Shown piece after piece: positions 53,791-64,000 of a stretch of 64,000 nt of DNA. The position numbers and the translations under genes are program-made. The DNA lies in the NCBI GenBank assembly GCA_944548615.1, contig OX155976.1:6608952-6672951 (forward strand). The letters are read 5' to 3'. The notes beneath the pieces are model-generated. The model did not search any database and was not told where the DNA came from. It saw only the letters and a list, made by a program, of their open reading frames with translations. How positions within the stretch are numbered: the stretch's first letter is position 1; the number at the start of each line of letters is the position of its first letter. Source of the DNA: Micropterix aruncella (Eukaryota > Arthropoda > Insecta > Lepidoptera > Micropterigidae).

Positions 53791-56700
53791 CCTTGTAAGT
53801 TATATAAGTATATAAAATTGAACCCTTGATAAGGGTCCAATTTTGATTTGATACTTTCTATTGTGTGATTATTTTTTGTATAAAGTGCTGCAACGAGACC
53901 GTTCTATTTATTGAAGTTTATTTACGCAAATTTATATTATGTTGATGTTAATTAAGCAAACAGCGATTTGGTGGCCAATAAGAGATGTCTACTTATTATT
54001 AAATGATAATGTAGCTATAAGAAGCATAGGGCGCCAGGCCGCCAAGTGCTGGAACGGTTCGCTGGTTGAGCAAGCAGATCCTGCACCGGAAGCAGGCTTC
54101 TGCGCGGCGAATTTATTGGGAGACAGGGTAACACCGCTTGAGAGGCCGGCTGCTCATGTAAGTAAGGATGTCGGAGAAGGTCGTGGGGAAACTCTCAGAG
54201 AGCGCGGATCTGCGCGCTATTTAAAGGAACGCGGTGCCCTGCGTGAAATGAGACTCGCCTTGAGGAGGCGTCCGGTCTAGGGAAGAAAAGAAATCTAAAA
54301 AATCTGGTGAACTTCTGCGTTTCTATATACCGTGATGTAACTATATTTTTTCTTTATTTCTTGCTCATAATCTGATTCTCCGTTCGACCGGCCGACGGGC
54401 TGGGACGATAGAAAGGGCCGACGACGGCCAGACGAAATTTATTGGACCGCGATCAGCGCCCTCTTTACGGGTGATTCGTCTACTACGGTATACTTTGCTT
54501 TGCGCCGTGACCGATAGGTGGCGCTTTGCAAGCGAAACGTCGGCGAAAGGAATGAATAATTAATATTGTTAAAATAAAAATATGGAAAATATATGAAATG
54601 GGAATATATCCCAAAAGAAATTAAGAAAATTAAATAAAACTCGAGATATTGAATAAATGAGAAAATCAAGAACTAAAAAAAAATAAATAAAAAAATAACG
54701 AGGGTAACGGAGGGGGAAAACAAGGAAGACCGATGGCGGGAAAACTACTGATTAAAGAAATATATTTGCATTGGGAATGGGTGAGAGGTACCCCATAGAT
54801 AAAAATGGAAGAGGACAATTGACAGACTAATTAAGAAAGGAAGATAGAAATATTTTTTTTGCAAAAGTATCGAGTTACTATTTTCTTGGGGGCGCTACTC
54901 CACGGTAGCAAAAAGAGGAACGGAACAAAAATAGGAAAAGAAGCTATTGAATAGTACTAAAGGAGGGAAGGATACTTAGATAAGGTAGATAGAAGGAAAA
55001 GGTAGATAAATGAAAAAGATAATTAAATATATTTTTTTTTTACTTTGTATAACCCTTCTTCATCCCTTTTTCCTTTCATGAAAAATGAAATTATAACTCG
55101 AGGTTGATGTGATTTAAAAGATGTGCTTTATTTTACGAAAGAGGAAAGAAAAACAAGAAAATATTCAAAGATATTTAAATTTATAATTTACATTTTCTTA
55201 AATCTGAATGCTTTGCTTAAATCTATTGAAATGAACAATATATCGGTACAATTCGCCTCGGGAGACGTCGCGGAGGCTGGAAGAGCCCAAAAAAATAATA
55301 CGACCTTTCACCCCAGCGGGTTATGAATATTATTTCTAATCTCGCTCTTTTATGGCGAACATAAGTATTAAATATTTATGATAAAGAATGTATTTAATTT
55401 TCTCGTTCTTTTAGAAAGTAAGAACGCTTAATACTACTACCGCACCGTATTTGCCGCACCAACCTTACCGGATACCGTGAGAATTTTTAGAAGTTTAATA
55501 TGAGTAAGATATAACGAATTTTTATGGATACCTATTTCGACGTATTAGGGAATCATACTATTATATTAAATATGGTACCTATTAAGTACTTTTTATATAT
55601 GCGGTAGGCCACACCTTTTCCGACGACCCCTAAATCAAACTTCGTCTACCTTGCGTCCGATTTGTGTAACCGGGTTTTATATATAAATCTAATTATTTTT
55701 TAAATAAAAAAAATAAAAGTGGGAAAACCAAGAACAGAAAAGAGATGAAAAAAAATGATGTTAGCCCCAACCGGGTTGTATCGCGCTACCTCTCTTATAT
55801 AAAGAAAAATGTATTAACTACTTTTCTAGAAAATAAATACTTATAATGGCCCCGCGGCCTGGCTAAAATTACAAAAGAATAGGACAATATTCTGCTATAC
55901 TGGAAGAGCCGACCTTCACGTTTTGAGGTTCTATATTACTCCTTAAAGTGTTTGTATTATGAGAAACTGACACAGACTCGTGATGTCCCCGCGATTATAA
56001 AGGAAAAAAAAATAAAGAAACTAATTATAAAGAAGAAGAAAAAATTAAAATGACATACAATGAGAAGAATCCCCAAAGAGAAAGAAAGAGAAAAAAAAAA
56101 GAAATCCAAAGAAAATAACCAAAAAAAAAGAAGAAGAACCATAAAAAAAACCAGTCCCCGTACCGTCGGTGCGTCTCTGTAATGACGGAAACCACACTAT
56201 ATTTTCTGGAGACATGAGCTAATTAGCATCTATATATAATTAAATTCCTACCTTGGAACTATTGAGCACTGATTCTAACACATTTAAATTCTTTTCAATC
56301 GGCAAGACTAGAGACTCGGCATAGGGTTTCTTCTATCTGTGAATGACGGCCCGGGACACGACTGTCCCGGACCGTCTCCAACCCAAAAAGTGGTGACCGG
56401 TCAGATTATTTCTTTGTCCGGTTCGCAAAATATCGGATATGATTTCTACCTGCCTAACGGCCTTCTAGAATATTCGAAAGTGAATTAATGCGTAGAGTGC
56501 GTCTGAATTTTATTATAGAGAGCGTTTGGCACTCATTGTTTGAATTTAAATGATTTTGAACTTTTATATATTTATGTTTAATATTATCTATTGTTTATGA
56601 GAGGAAATGACACATCGAAGATGGTTGCAACACTGGCTGTTGCAGTGCCTAAGATGACTATTAATATTCTTATAATAATTATCTATTTTATATGTATACT

Positions 56701-56924
56701 CATGTACATGGATTCAGTTCTGTTTTTTTTTAATTTTATTTATCTGCCGTGTAAAGCCGACTTTAGTCAACGCTACTGTCGAATTAATGTTTATGCTTCA
56801 ATAGTTTTATATCTACATATTAATATATTACTAGCAACTGACGAATTCTAATATGCGTTATTAGCTTTAATTCATAATTCGTGCTTTTATTGCATATTCT
56901 GAATGAATAAATTGAATACTGAAT
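53791..56924 (+). mobile_element. LINE 3' UTR, middle layer, itself split
   Basis: Plus-strand relative of 18935-19245. Part one ends TTTGTATAAAGTGC (53888); part two begins after the inner element at GATGACTATTAATATTC (about 56652) and ends GAATGAATAAATTGAATACT. GACC lies at both outer junctions. No coding part is left. Confidence 0.75.
53889..56644. mobile_element. 2756-bp element with TGCAAC...GTTGCA ends
   Basis: Inserted in the LINE UTR after GTGC, which is repeated on the far side (53885-53888 and 56645-56648). The ends TGCAAC and GTTGCA are inverted; TG...CA with a 4-bp TSD is the mark of LTR elements. No second internal copy of the ends was seen, so it could be a solo LTR of unusual length or an undescribed noncoding element. 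The first 550 bp are GC-rich (113-codon frame at 53939-54280, unrecognised); 54640-56130 is purine-rich. No protease, RT or integrase motif found. Confidence 0.6.
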
Positions 56925-57186
56925 CCTGACCCTGAACAAATGGGTCTCAGTGCCCAAACTGCAACAGAGCAGTTTGTTAATAAGTGTCTAAACAAATGGC
57001 GGTTTTTCTTCGATGAACTGAAATTGGAAAAAAATCACTAAATCCGGATATATCTTAAATTAAAGCCATGAAAGAACCTCTTACGGTACAAAGCGAGTTA
57101 ATGAAAAAGAGAGAGGGAGATGCAGCACGTCCACACGTAGAGAGTATAAAAGAAGGAAAATGGTGACAATAAAGAGAGACGACAAA

Positions 57187-57915
57187 CAAGTGCATAGAGC
57201 GTCACGTTCTAGGTGCCCAAACGAACAGGTCACACTAAAAGCTTCCGGAACCAGCCACTTATATAAACATATATTTTTATAATCTTTTGTGCCACCCTTA
57301 GACTTCCCGGCAAGTGGCCAAGGACTGATGTATCTGAATATTAATGTCATAAATTAAATCGATAAGCGCTCAAGTGCACAGAGCGTCACGTTCTAGGTGC
57401 CCAAACGAACAGGTCACACTAAAAGCTTCCGGAACCAGCCACTTATATAAACATATATTTTTATAATCTTTTGTGCCACCCTAAGACTTCCCGGCAAGTG
57501 GCCAAGGACTGATGTATCTGAATATTAATGTCATAAATTAAATCGATAAGCGCTCAAGTGCACAGAGCGTCACGTTCTAGGTGCCTAAACGAACAGGTCA
57601 CACTAAAAGCTTCCGGAACCAGCCACTTATATAAACATATATTTTTATAATCTTTTGTGCCACCCTAAGACTTCCCGGCAAGTGGCCAAGGACTGATGTA
57701 TCTGAATATTAATGTCATAAATTAAATCGATAAGCGCTCAAGTGCACAGAGCGTCACGTTCTAGGAGCCCAAATGTATAGGTCACACTGAAAGCTTCCGG
57801 AACTAGCCACTTCCATAAACATTTTTTTTAATCTATTGTCACCCCAAGACCTTCCCAGCAAGTGGCCAAGGACTGATTTCATCTGAATATCAATTTCATA
57901 ATTAAAATCGAAAAG
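57187..57915. repeat. 184-bp tandem repeat, four units
   Basis: Units start CAAGTGCAYAGAGCGTCACG at 57187, 57371, 57555 and 57740. The first three are nearly identical; the fourth is more diverged and carries small deletions. Landmarks: AAAGCTTCCGGAACCAGCCA, CCCGGCAAGTGGCCAAGGAC. Noncoding (an 89-codon antisense frame crosses unit 1). A small satellite array. Confidence 0.95.
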
Positions 57916-58782
57916 CGCCCTCTACATAGGTACAATGTATCATTCAACACGAATAAATGCAACAGTCGAGATTCCCAGTCGACTCGAGAATCGAGATTTA
58001 ATCGACTATTTCTTGATTTGTACATTGCTACAAAAACTGAACTGTCATGTCTGCTGGCCTATGTTCGGGCCGTTTAGTTCCTCGAATCTCGAATTTCGTT
58101 ACGTTCATTCGTGAAATTCGGTTCTAAATCTAAGTCGTCGTGATCAAATGATGAAATCGCGGTCGATAAATTTTCCGACGACGCACACGCCTATTTGCCT
58201 AGGCTTCGATGGTAAACAGCCTTTCCATGACTTCCAAGTCCTCTATATAAATCATTTCTTCAGACGCATCGCGAAAAGTTTCGATATCATTTGATTTACA
58301 CGAATTAATAAGAAAACTTCATAAAACGACCGGCTACGATTATCTGACAAATTGACAGATGACAACCAAATGGCTCTTTCACTTTCAAACCCGAGTGCAT
58401 CCAAGCAAAAACGTCAAAATATCAGCTGTTTGTTGAGCGTGGGTCATTTTACTAGCCTAAAATGCCCTTAACCTAGGCCCAGCTGGTGGCTAACGGCATT
58501 TTAAGAGCCATACATTGCCAAGCTCTGTTCAACGGGTGGTCAAAGCTCAGTTAAGCTTAGACAACGTTTATTTCTCACATTATTTTTAAACAGCGTTGTT
58601 TAAATTTAAAATGCGTTTATTTCTAAGACTGATAATGTTCTCCGCAAGCTCCGAGGAATTGGAAAGCGGGCAGATGACGCCGCCCCAAACGTTGCATCGT
58701 AACCCGCACTCTCCCAGTACTAGTAATGAGAGAGTACTAGTAATGGAAGAGTACTAGTACTGGAAGAGTGCGGGGTCTGTAA
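57916..58782. other. Unassigned stretch
   Basis: 57960-58005 has repeated ATCGAGATT and GTCGAC pieces; 58715-58770 has three AGAGTACTAGTA units. No gene seen. Confidence 0.4.
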
Positions 58783-59328
58783 CAGGGTTGTTGCGAATAT
58801 CAGCATCTTATCAGCATTGATTTCGATATCAGCATCAGCATCCGCATTAATCAATGCTGATTTCATTGTTTGCTCATATTCTGCTCGTGACATGACCTTT
58901 AAGGGCGGAGCTTAGTTCTAGCCGCATGCGCATGCTGTCATCTCCGCCGGCAAGTCTTTCTAGCAGCAGAGCCGGAATTATATATAAGCCTTCCTTTAAT
59001 CGACTGCAATCTGAAAAGGCAGCTCAGCTATTGTTTTTAAAATATAACTTACCTTTAATAACATTTCAAGTTAGGTGGTTAAACGCCAATGGTATTATAT
59101 TTTTGTATGTTAGGTAATGGTACCTGTGTACTTTTCTGTTCAAAATGTAAGAGGATCGCTTTTGATAATTTAAAGTCACAGAAGTCACGGCATTTCATTT
59201 AAAATACCTAATAATATTATCCCTTTTAATTACAATTTCATAGTTAGATGTATTTTATTTGAGTAATTCATTAAAATCAGCATCACCATCAGTATCAGCA
59301 TTCGCTTCAAGCATCAGCAACAACCCTG
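58783..59328. mobile_element. hAT-like MITE, 546 bp
   Basis: Ends CAGGGTTGTTGC and GCAACAACCCTG, perfect 12-bp inverted repeats. Flanks GTCTGTAA and ATCTGTAC agree at six of eight positions, fitting an aged 8-bp TSD. Both subterminal zones are made of CAGCAT-like units (ATCAGCATCAGCATCCGC and complement). A 63-codon frame inside is chance. Confidence 0.75.
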
Positions 59329-59420
59329 ATCTGTACATTTACATGACATACATACCACACAAACACACCCTCTCTCTCTCTCACACACACACACAGCCAT
59401 ACAGACATAATTTAGTCTTA

Positions 59421-59576
59421 GTAGTAGTAGTAGTAGATGGAGTGAGGGCCTTGTTTCCAGCCCTTGATGTAACCTAGATCTATAAGATCTTTTGTAACTA
59501 CCCACTATGTGGTTAGGTCAGTGGTCAGCTAGTAGCCGAGTACTTCTTACTAGTCCAAGTAGATCACTGACCTTCA
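59421..59576 (-). mobile_element. LINE 3' fragment with perfect 20-bp TSD
   Basis: 156 bp, minus strand, from GTCAGTGATCTACTTGGACT to a GTA/TAC tail. Same 3' end as 18145-18516. ACAGACATAATTTAGTCTTA occurs at 59401-59420 and again at 59577-59596 without change. It is a recent, extremely 5'-truncated insertion. Left neighbour is a CT/CA microsatellite (59369-59395). Confidence 0.95.
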
Positions 59577-59596
59577 ACAGACATAATTTAGTCTTA

Positions 59597-59994
59597 AAAT
59601 GGTCTCAATTATTTCGGGGGAAGGGGGGAGGTGAGGGGGGGGGGGGGGGAGTTCAAAATGTATATATTCGTGTTCATCCCGAAAAACAAAAATTGCGGAC
59701 CGGGGAAGTAAAAGAACCTCTTATGCGGAAGCCGGTTCTCCGCGTCGATCGTTTCAATCAAGATTTAATTAGAGGGATCGAGGTTTGTTTAGCCCCTCGA
59801 CCCCATCCTATCTGCCCGTAATTAATTATTAAACTAAAGGCCGTCTATTTAACACAGTATGTGATGTGTTACGCAACGAACGGCCGATAACGCGGTAAAA
59901 TGGCAAGAATATTGTATTTTCATATATTAGGGTGAGAAATTGGCGCCTCATTCTTGGTTCTCGTGCACTTACACCCACCTCGTTCTTTGAGGTC
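59597..59994. other. Unassigned, G-rich patch
   Basis: G run at about 59636-59649. A 104-codon frame (59507-59821) has no features. No repeat partner seen. Confidence 0.35.
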
Positions 59995-60540
59995 GGCTTA
60001 ACTCACGGATGAGCTCCTATCCAGTAGCCTCCTCGAAGAGGGTCGACCTCGGTAAGGACTGTTTCCTCTGCCTCTCATTCCATGCATGGTTAACGTGACC
60101 ATACCCGGGTAGTCCCCCAGTAACCCGGGTAGTCCTCCAGATGAGGAGGCTAATGAATAGCAGCTGAATCGTGACTTGGACCCACCCGAAAACACAATGG
60201 ATCTTATGGCCCAAGCTGCACGAAACCGTTCGCTACCAGTGGATGACAACATTGGCGGTTAACATTCACCTCTGCTGCTTAGGAAACCGTATATCGTTTT
60301 CAGACTCCTCCAGTTATTCACCGGAGTGCACAGTAGATTGGCTGACGCCGTACGACCCGCAAACCGCCCAGTAGCGCCCGAAGGCCATCCCCCAGCGGAT
60401 TTGATCCACCTGCCGTGCCATGGGAAACAGATTCCTTGCCGGGGTAGACTCCCTTTGAGGATGCTACTGGATAGGATCTGAACCGTAAGTTGAGCCGACC
60501 ACAAATAACGAGCAAGTCTTTGCGACGGGCCACCCCTCAC
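59995..60540. repeat. Family G fragments, both orientations
   Basis: 59995-60120 plus (TAGCCTCCTCGAAGAGGGTC); 60125-60240 minus (TAGCGAACGGTTTCGTGCAG at its end); 60265-60500 minus with CTCCTCCAGTTATTCACCGG, GCAAACCGCCCAGTAGCGC and AGGATGCTACTGGATAGG. A rearranged set rather than one element. GGGTAGTCCYCCAG is duplicated at 60107-60142. Confidence 0.6.
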
Positions 60541-61699
60541 TAGACTCCAAGTTGTTTGATGTGAGGAGGTGGTGTCAACTTGCGGGTTATCTCCGTAATG
60601 AAAGTCGATTGAAAGTATATCAGAAAGTATTTATTGTATCAGAAGGAATTTATAGTGATTTATATTTTCAGTTTGTTACCGCTTCCCGAATATGCCAGGG
60701 GTTGATGCGAATGCGGTAGCTATCTGCCTGAAGTTACGAGAGTGCATGGATAAGGATTATAGTTTGTTCTCAGAGTATCTCGTACTCAACACGGCTCGAG
60801 TCTGTAGGAGTTCAGACTGATGCTTGCTCGACTCGATATGAGGAAAAAAGGAAGAGGTACCCAAAATGGTCGGACCCGTTGACCCAACTCGTGAGAGTAG
60901 TACCGGGTTGATTCCGTCGCTGCCTTGGGGGGAGTGATCATTCCAGAAATGATACCCTAGTGCTATTTTCGCCGCCTTATAAAGGCCGAAAAATGACGAA
61001 ATCCAAAATATTCCGAGTAAAAATGTTGTTCAATGTAACTGATTTGACAAAGTATTTAAAATTCGTGCTAATTCAGCGCTGCACGAGGTGGAACAATAGC
61101 TGTATTGACGTCAGTGCATTTCACTGGAATTCAATGCATTTCTTGACTGGCATGTACCTACGATACTTAAGTATCGTTACATCTTAATGGCCCAACTGCA
61201 AAAACGTTGAAAACGTACAATAATCGTATCCGATATCCAATCTAGTACGAGTAACAGCTACTGGCTCACGCGTAGTTGGGGTAACATATTCTACACCACA
61301 AAGTCAGATAAATCGCGCGGGTTGCCGAGTCCATATAACCCTGGATAATTGATTCGCGCGTTGTGTAAACAGCGCGCTGGCCGGGCCCGCGACGGACTTA
61401 GGGGATAAAGTGGAAACTGGAGGCGTGATTAATCGCCAGGGTTAACGCACTGTCGACGAGAAAGCGGCCCGCCGGAAACGACCAACCCTCAAAAGATTGC
61501 CCTGCAGATAAAAACACCGCAATTAAGAGGTGAATAAATACGGTTAATTTATTATATGGGAGGATTTCCCTCTCTCTAGCTGCGGCGGAGGGTTAAGTGG
61601 CGCCGTTTAAGAGGTGCAGTTAAGGGTAATAGACGAGTGGACACTGGACAGTGGCGAAAATAATGACTCCTCTTCAGTTCAGTTCAGTCCATTTATTTC
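60541..61699. other. Unassigned, largely unique sequence
   Basis: No repeat partner or protein feature. 61270-61640 is moderately GC-rich. A 75-codon frame (60960-61187) is not recognised. This could be host intergenic or intronic DNA. Confidence 0.4.
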
Positions 61700-61764
61700 A
61701 GTATGTTTTGTATAAATTGAGAAAAATGTTGGATTGATTCTTACGTTACCATTTTGTCGATATC

Positions 61765-62410
61765 CAAGAAACGAACTATTTAAAGAGCTGAGACTTTTGA
61801 CTTTAGACAGATTTATGCAAAAGTAACCCTACTTTATTATCTCAACAATCCGCACACACACAACATCACTGACCACAACATTCTAACTAGAGGCTGCGCC
61901 TCAGAAAAACATCTAATTAAAAAAACCAAAACTAATTTGCGCAAAGGCACTTTAGTTGTGTAGCTCCTAAACGCCACAATTACTTTCAGGATAAGTTAAA
62001 ACAATGCAAAAGCTTGCATATGAAAAGGGAAAACTTACTTTGTGGCTGTTTGAGACCGGCAGGGAAAAGGTAGCTGAAATTATTACACATATCCTCGTTG
62101 AAAACGACAACTTATCAATTTAATTTAATATTACAATTATATATTACTAATAAATACTTGTATGTAAATTCAAATGTATGTAAATATTACAAGTAGGTAA
62201 ATGATAATAATATATGTATAATGTTTAACATTATATAAACATTTAACATATTACCATAGTTTTTAATTGCAGTATAAAATTACGTGCGCATCTTAATTTA
62301 AAAGAAAAGAATCTACTCTAGTACGGGCATTAACCTAGTTGGGTAGTTTTTAGGACATCATTTTTATACTACTCTCTCTTAAATAAAGCATTATTATTAT
62401 TATTATTGTT
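61765..62410 (+). pseudogene. Decayed LINE 3' end
   Basis: Broken frames still read ELFKELRLLTLDRFMQK, EKHLIKKTKTNLRKGT and LKLCKSLH-like parts, the C-terminal type at 4039-4377. Ends AATAAAGCATTATTATTATT. Several stops and shifts. Just before it, 61700-61740 is a family T end (TTGAGAAAAATGTTGGAT). Confidence 0.6.
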
Positions 62411-62549
62411 ATAACGGCTTTACACAGAACTAGTGGAAATTCACACGGCGATGCTCAGGTATCCGCCCACCCCTCTCACTTCTCCTTCTCTCCCCCCTAC
62501 CCCCTCCCCCCAAGTAGATTATGTTAACCGCGTTCCTTCCACTTTAGAA

Positions 62550-62730
62550 TTTATCAAATTGTCACGGCGATCGGTTAAACGGTATAGAAGTTGATCTGCT
62601 GCAGCGCCATCTAGTGGCAAGTTACAACGCGAAAATATTGTCCGTGCTCAAATACCCACGTCTACCGATTTTCGGGGCGATTGGTTGAACGGTGTAGAAG
62701 TTGTTACAATGCAGTTAATAGTGCGAAAAT
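62550..62730. repeat. Two copies of an approximately 110-bp unit
   Basis: GGCGATCGGTTAAACGGTAT and GGCGATTGGTTGAACGGTGT start the units (62567, 62677); each continues AGAAGTTG then GCGAAAATATT. Noncoding. 62410-62549 has a C-rich run. Confidence 0.7.
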
Positions 62731-62799
62731 ATTATGCGTGCCCAAATGTCTATGTATATCAATTTATGTGGCAATACCAATTTTATGTATACCAATTTT

Positions 62800-62895
62800 C
62801 ATTCATACGTATGGACGCCAGTCCGAGTTAAATACGTAATCCTTGTTGAAACATGCGTATTCCCGTGTATTACAGCGTTATATTTTTCTTAGTGT
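62800..62895 (-). repeat. Family T fragment, left end
   Basis: Minus strand: CACTAAGAAAAATATAACGC, GTTTCAACAAGGATTACGTA. It supplies the intact left end that copy 1 (24810) has lost. Confidence 0.6.
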
Positions 62896-62978
62896 AACAT
62901 ATCACGTTATATACGTAGCTCCATCCATTTATCATTGTATATTAAAATTAGCGAAGCCACCAATTATCATTACGATAC

Positions 62979-63506
62979 GATTAATCGGCGATTATTATAG
63001 TAGGGCCAAAATCAACGTGCGCCTGGAGTCATAAATCATTAGGCCGGCTCACACTCGCTGTCTTTCGCTCCCACTATGGGGATGCGTGTTTTAAAAATAA
63101 TAATAATAGCAGTATCGATGGATTATCGATGTATCGATGGAATATCGATGGACTATGATGGATCGATGGTTGGATCGATATAGATGCCAAGAAATATCGA
63201 TGGATATTATAGATTATGATGAAAATTTTCGTAATAATTTGTAATAATTGCTTTAGTTAGTATTATGAAAAATTTTCGTAAATACAAACTAACGTATACA
63301 TGCAACAATAAACGTTTAAAGAATGTTAAAAATATATTTTAAGTTTTTAAGAGAATAAATAATTTGATTTGATTTGAGTAAATTATCGATATGCAACGTC
63401 GAATTGTTGGACATCCTTACGCGCGTCGTCCGGCCTTATAATTTATGACTCCAGGTGCACGCTGATTTTGGCCCTACTATAGTGTTTTCCCGATTAATCG
63501 CAACCG
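62979..63506. repeat. Inverted repeat, arms of about 75 bp
   Basis: ATTAATCGG, TATAGTAGGGCCAAAATCA, CTGGAGTCATAAAT and AGGCCGG at 62979-63052 recur inverted at 63430-63506. Between them lie ATCGATGGA units (63103-63210) and a LINE-like tail of TTTGA units (63358-63378). Probably a decayed DNA element carrying an insert. 63507-64000 has no recognised gene. Confidence 0.7.
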
Positions 63507-64000
63507 TCATTGTCCCGATTATCCGATTACTGCCCGCTCCACGTTTCATTCGGTCAACCGTACATTTTCAACAGTTCGTTCGAGATCCGCACCGACAAGG
63601 CATTCGGAAGGGAGGTCGAAACTGTACTTGGAGGGACTTAGGAACCAACTTCCTTTTTTTACTATTTTCGTTAGAGCGGTGGATAGACCTTATTAACCTT
63701 AACAATAGTTGGCCTTTAAGTTTTTTCCTAAACTTTATATTTTAGGCAAAATAAAATCTTTTTTTTTGTATGGGACGGGTCAAAAAGAACTGAATTCGTG
63801 TTTTGGTCTGATCGATTCCGCTTCGAAACTTCTTTTCTTAATCCTTGTCTACTCTACTACCATATTGAACTACTATATATTGAACGTGTGCATAAAAATG
63901 TCACTGTCGGCAAAATGTGATGAATGAATCGGAATAATAATAAAGAATACATATTTCAATACATTTTTTTAAAATAATATTAGGTTATTGAAAGCAAAAC

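Larger units (their letters stand above)
53681..56963 (-). mobile_element. Family G fragment, B subtype, outer layer of a second nest
   Basis: Parts 53681-53790 (CCAGAGTCCTACCCTGGTTC, AGATGGGTGTTCACTCG) and 56925-56963 (CCTGACCCTGAACAAATGGG). In complete B copies GTGTGACCGACC runs directly into CTGAACAC, so the two parts were contiguous. Interrupted by the LINE 53791-56924. Confidence 0.7.

Noticed and set aside
53939..54280. 113-codon frame as a host gene
   Set aside because: It lies inside the 2.76-kb element and has no recognisable domain; composition is GC-biased.
57187..57915. CRISPR-like array
   Set aside because: Whole 184-bp units repeat without distinct spacers; the context is eukaryotic.

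Overview
The window looks like gene-poor nuclear DNA of an insect, most likely a moth or butterfly (Lepidoptera). The grounds are: short Helitron ends of the lepidopteran type (5' TCTATACTAAT, 3' hairpin plus CAGCTAG, inserted between A and T); an RTE retrotransposon 3' end with an ATG-repeat tail; many non-LTR retrotransposon fragments that end in microsatellite-like tails rather than plain poly(A); hAT and other small inverted-repeat elements; and no recognisable host exon, tRNA or rRNA. This assignment is inference. Every open frame I could assign belongs to a transposable element, and all except one are truncated or broken.

Layout. 0-5 kb: a broken jockey-type LINE (minus), LINE tails, a GC-rich island and another LINE 3' end with a long TA tract. 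5-10 kb: a complete short Helitron, a GC-rich dispersed repeat (called family G here, subtypes A, B and C), Tc1 transposase remnants, and a CR1-like LINE 3' end carrying a second LINE. 10.4-11.6 kb: a large compound palindrome with about 495-bp arms. 13.6-18.5 kb: G elements, one inserted in another with a 13-bp target-site duplication (TSD), a small Helitron, and the 3' end of an I/jockey-like LINE. 20.2-24.6 kb: a three-layer nest, in which an RTE LINE is split by a G element that is split by a CR1-like LINE with an intact 609-codon reverse transcriptase frame. 24.8-32.5 kb: two copies of a terminal-inverted-repeat element (family T), each holding a Helitron at the same A/T position. 32.9-38.2 kb: G elements, one inserted into another of its own kind. 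40-50 kb: a Helitron holding a helicase remnant, a family-P element split by a LINE with a restriction-like endonuclease, LINE 3' ends, a hAT MITE with a perfect 8-bp TSD, and further P and T copies. 51-57 kb: a second three-layer nest (G, then LINE, then a 2.76-kb TGCAAC...GTTGCA element). 57.2-57.9 kb: four tandem copies of a 184-bp repeat. 58.8-63.5 kb: a second hAT-like MITE, a LINE fragment with a perfect 20-bp TSD, G fragments and inverted repeats.

There is no operon or pathway. The units interact as layers of insertions, so relative ages can be read from the nesting. The least familiar object is family G: GC-rich, apparently noncoding, about 0.6-0.7 kb, at least ten copies or fragments, 9-15 bp TSDs, no poly(A) tail, and one conserved end. 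I could not assign it to a known class.
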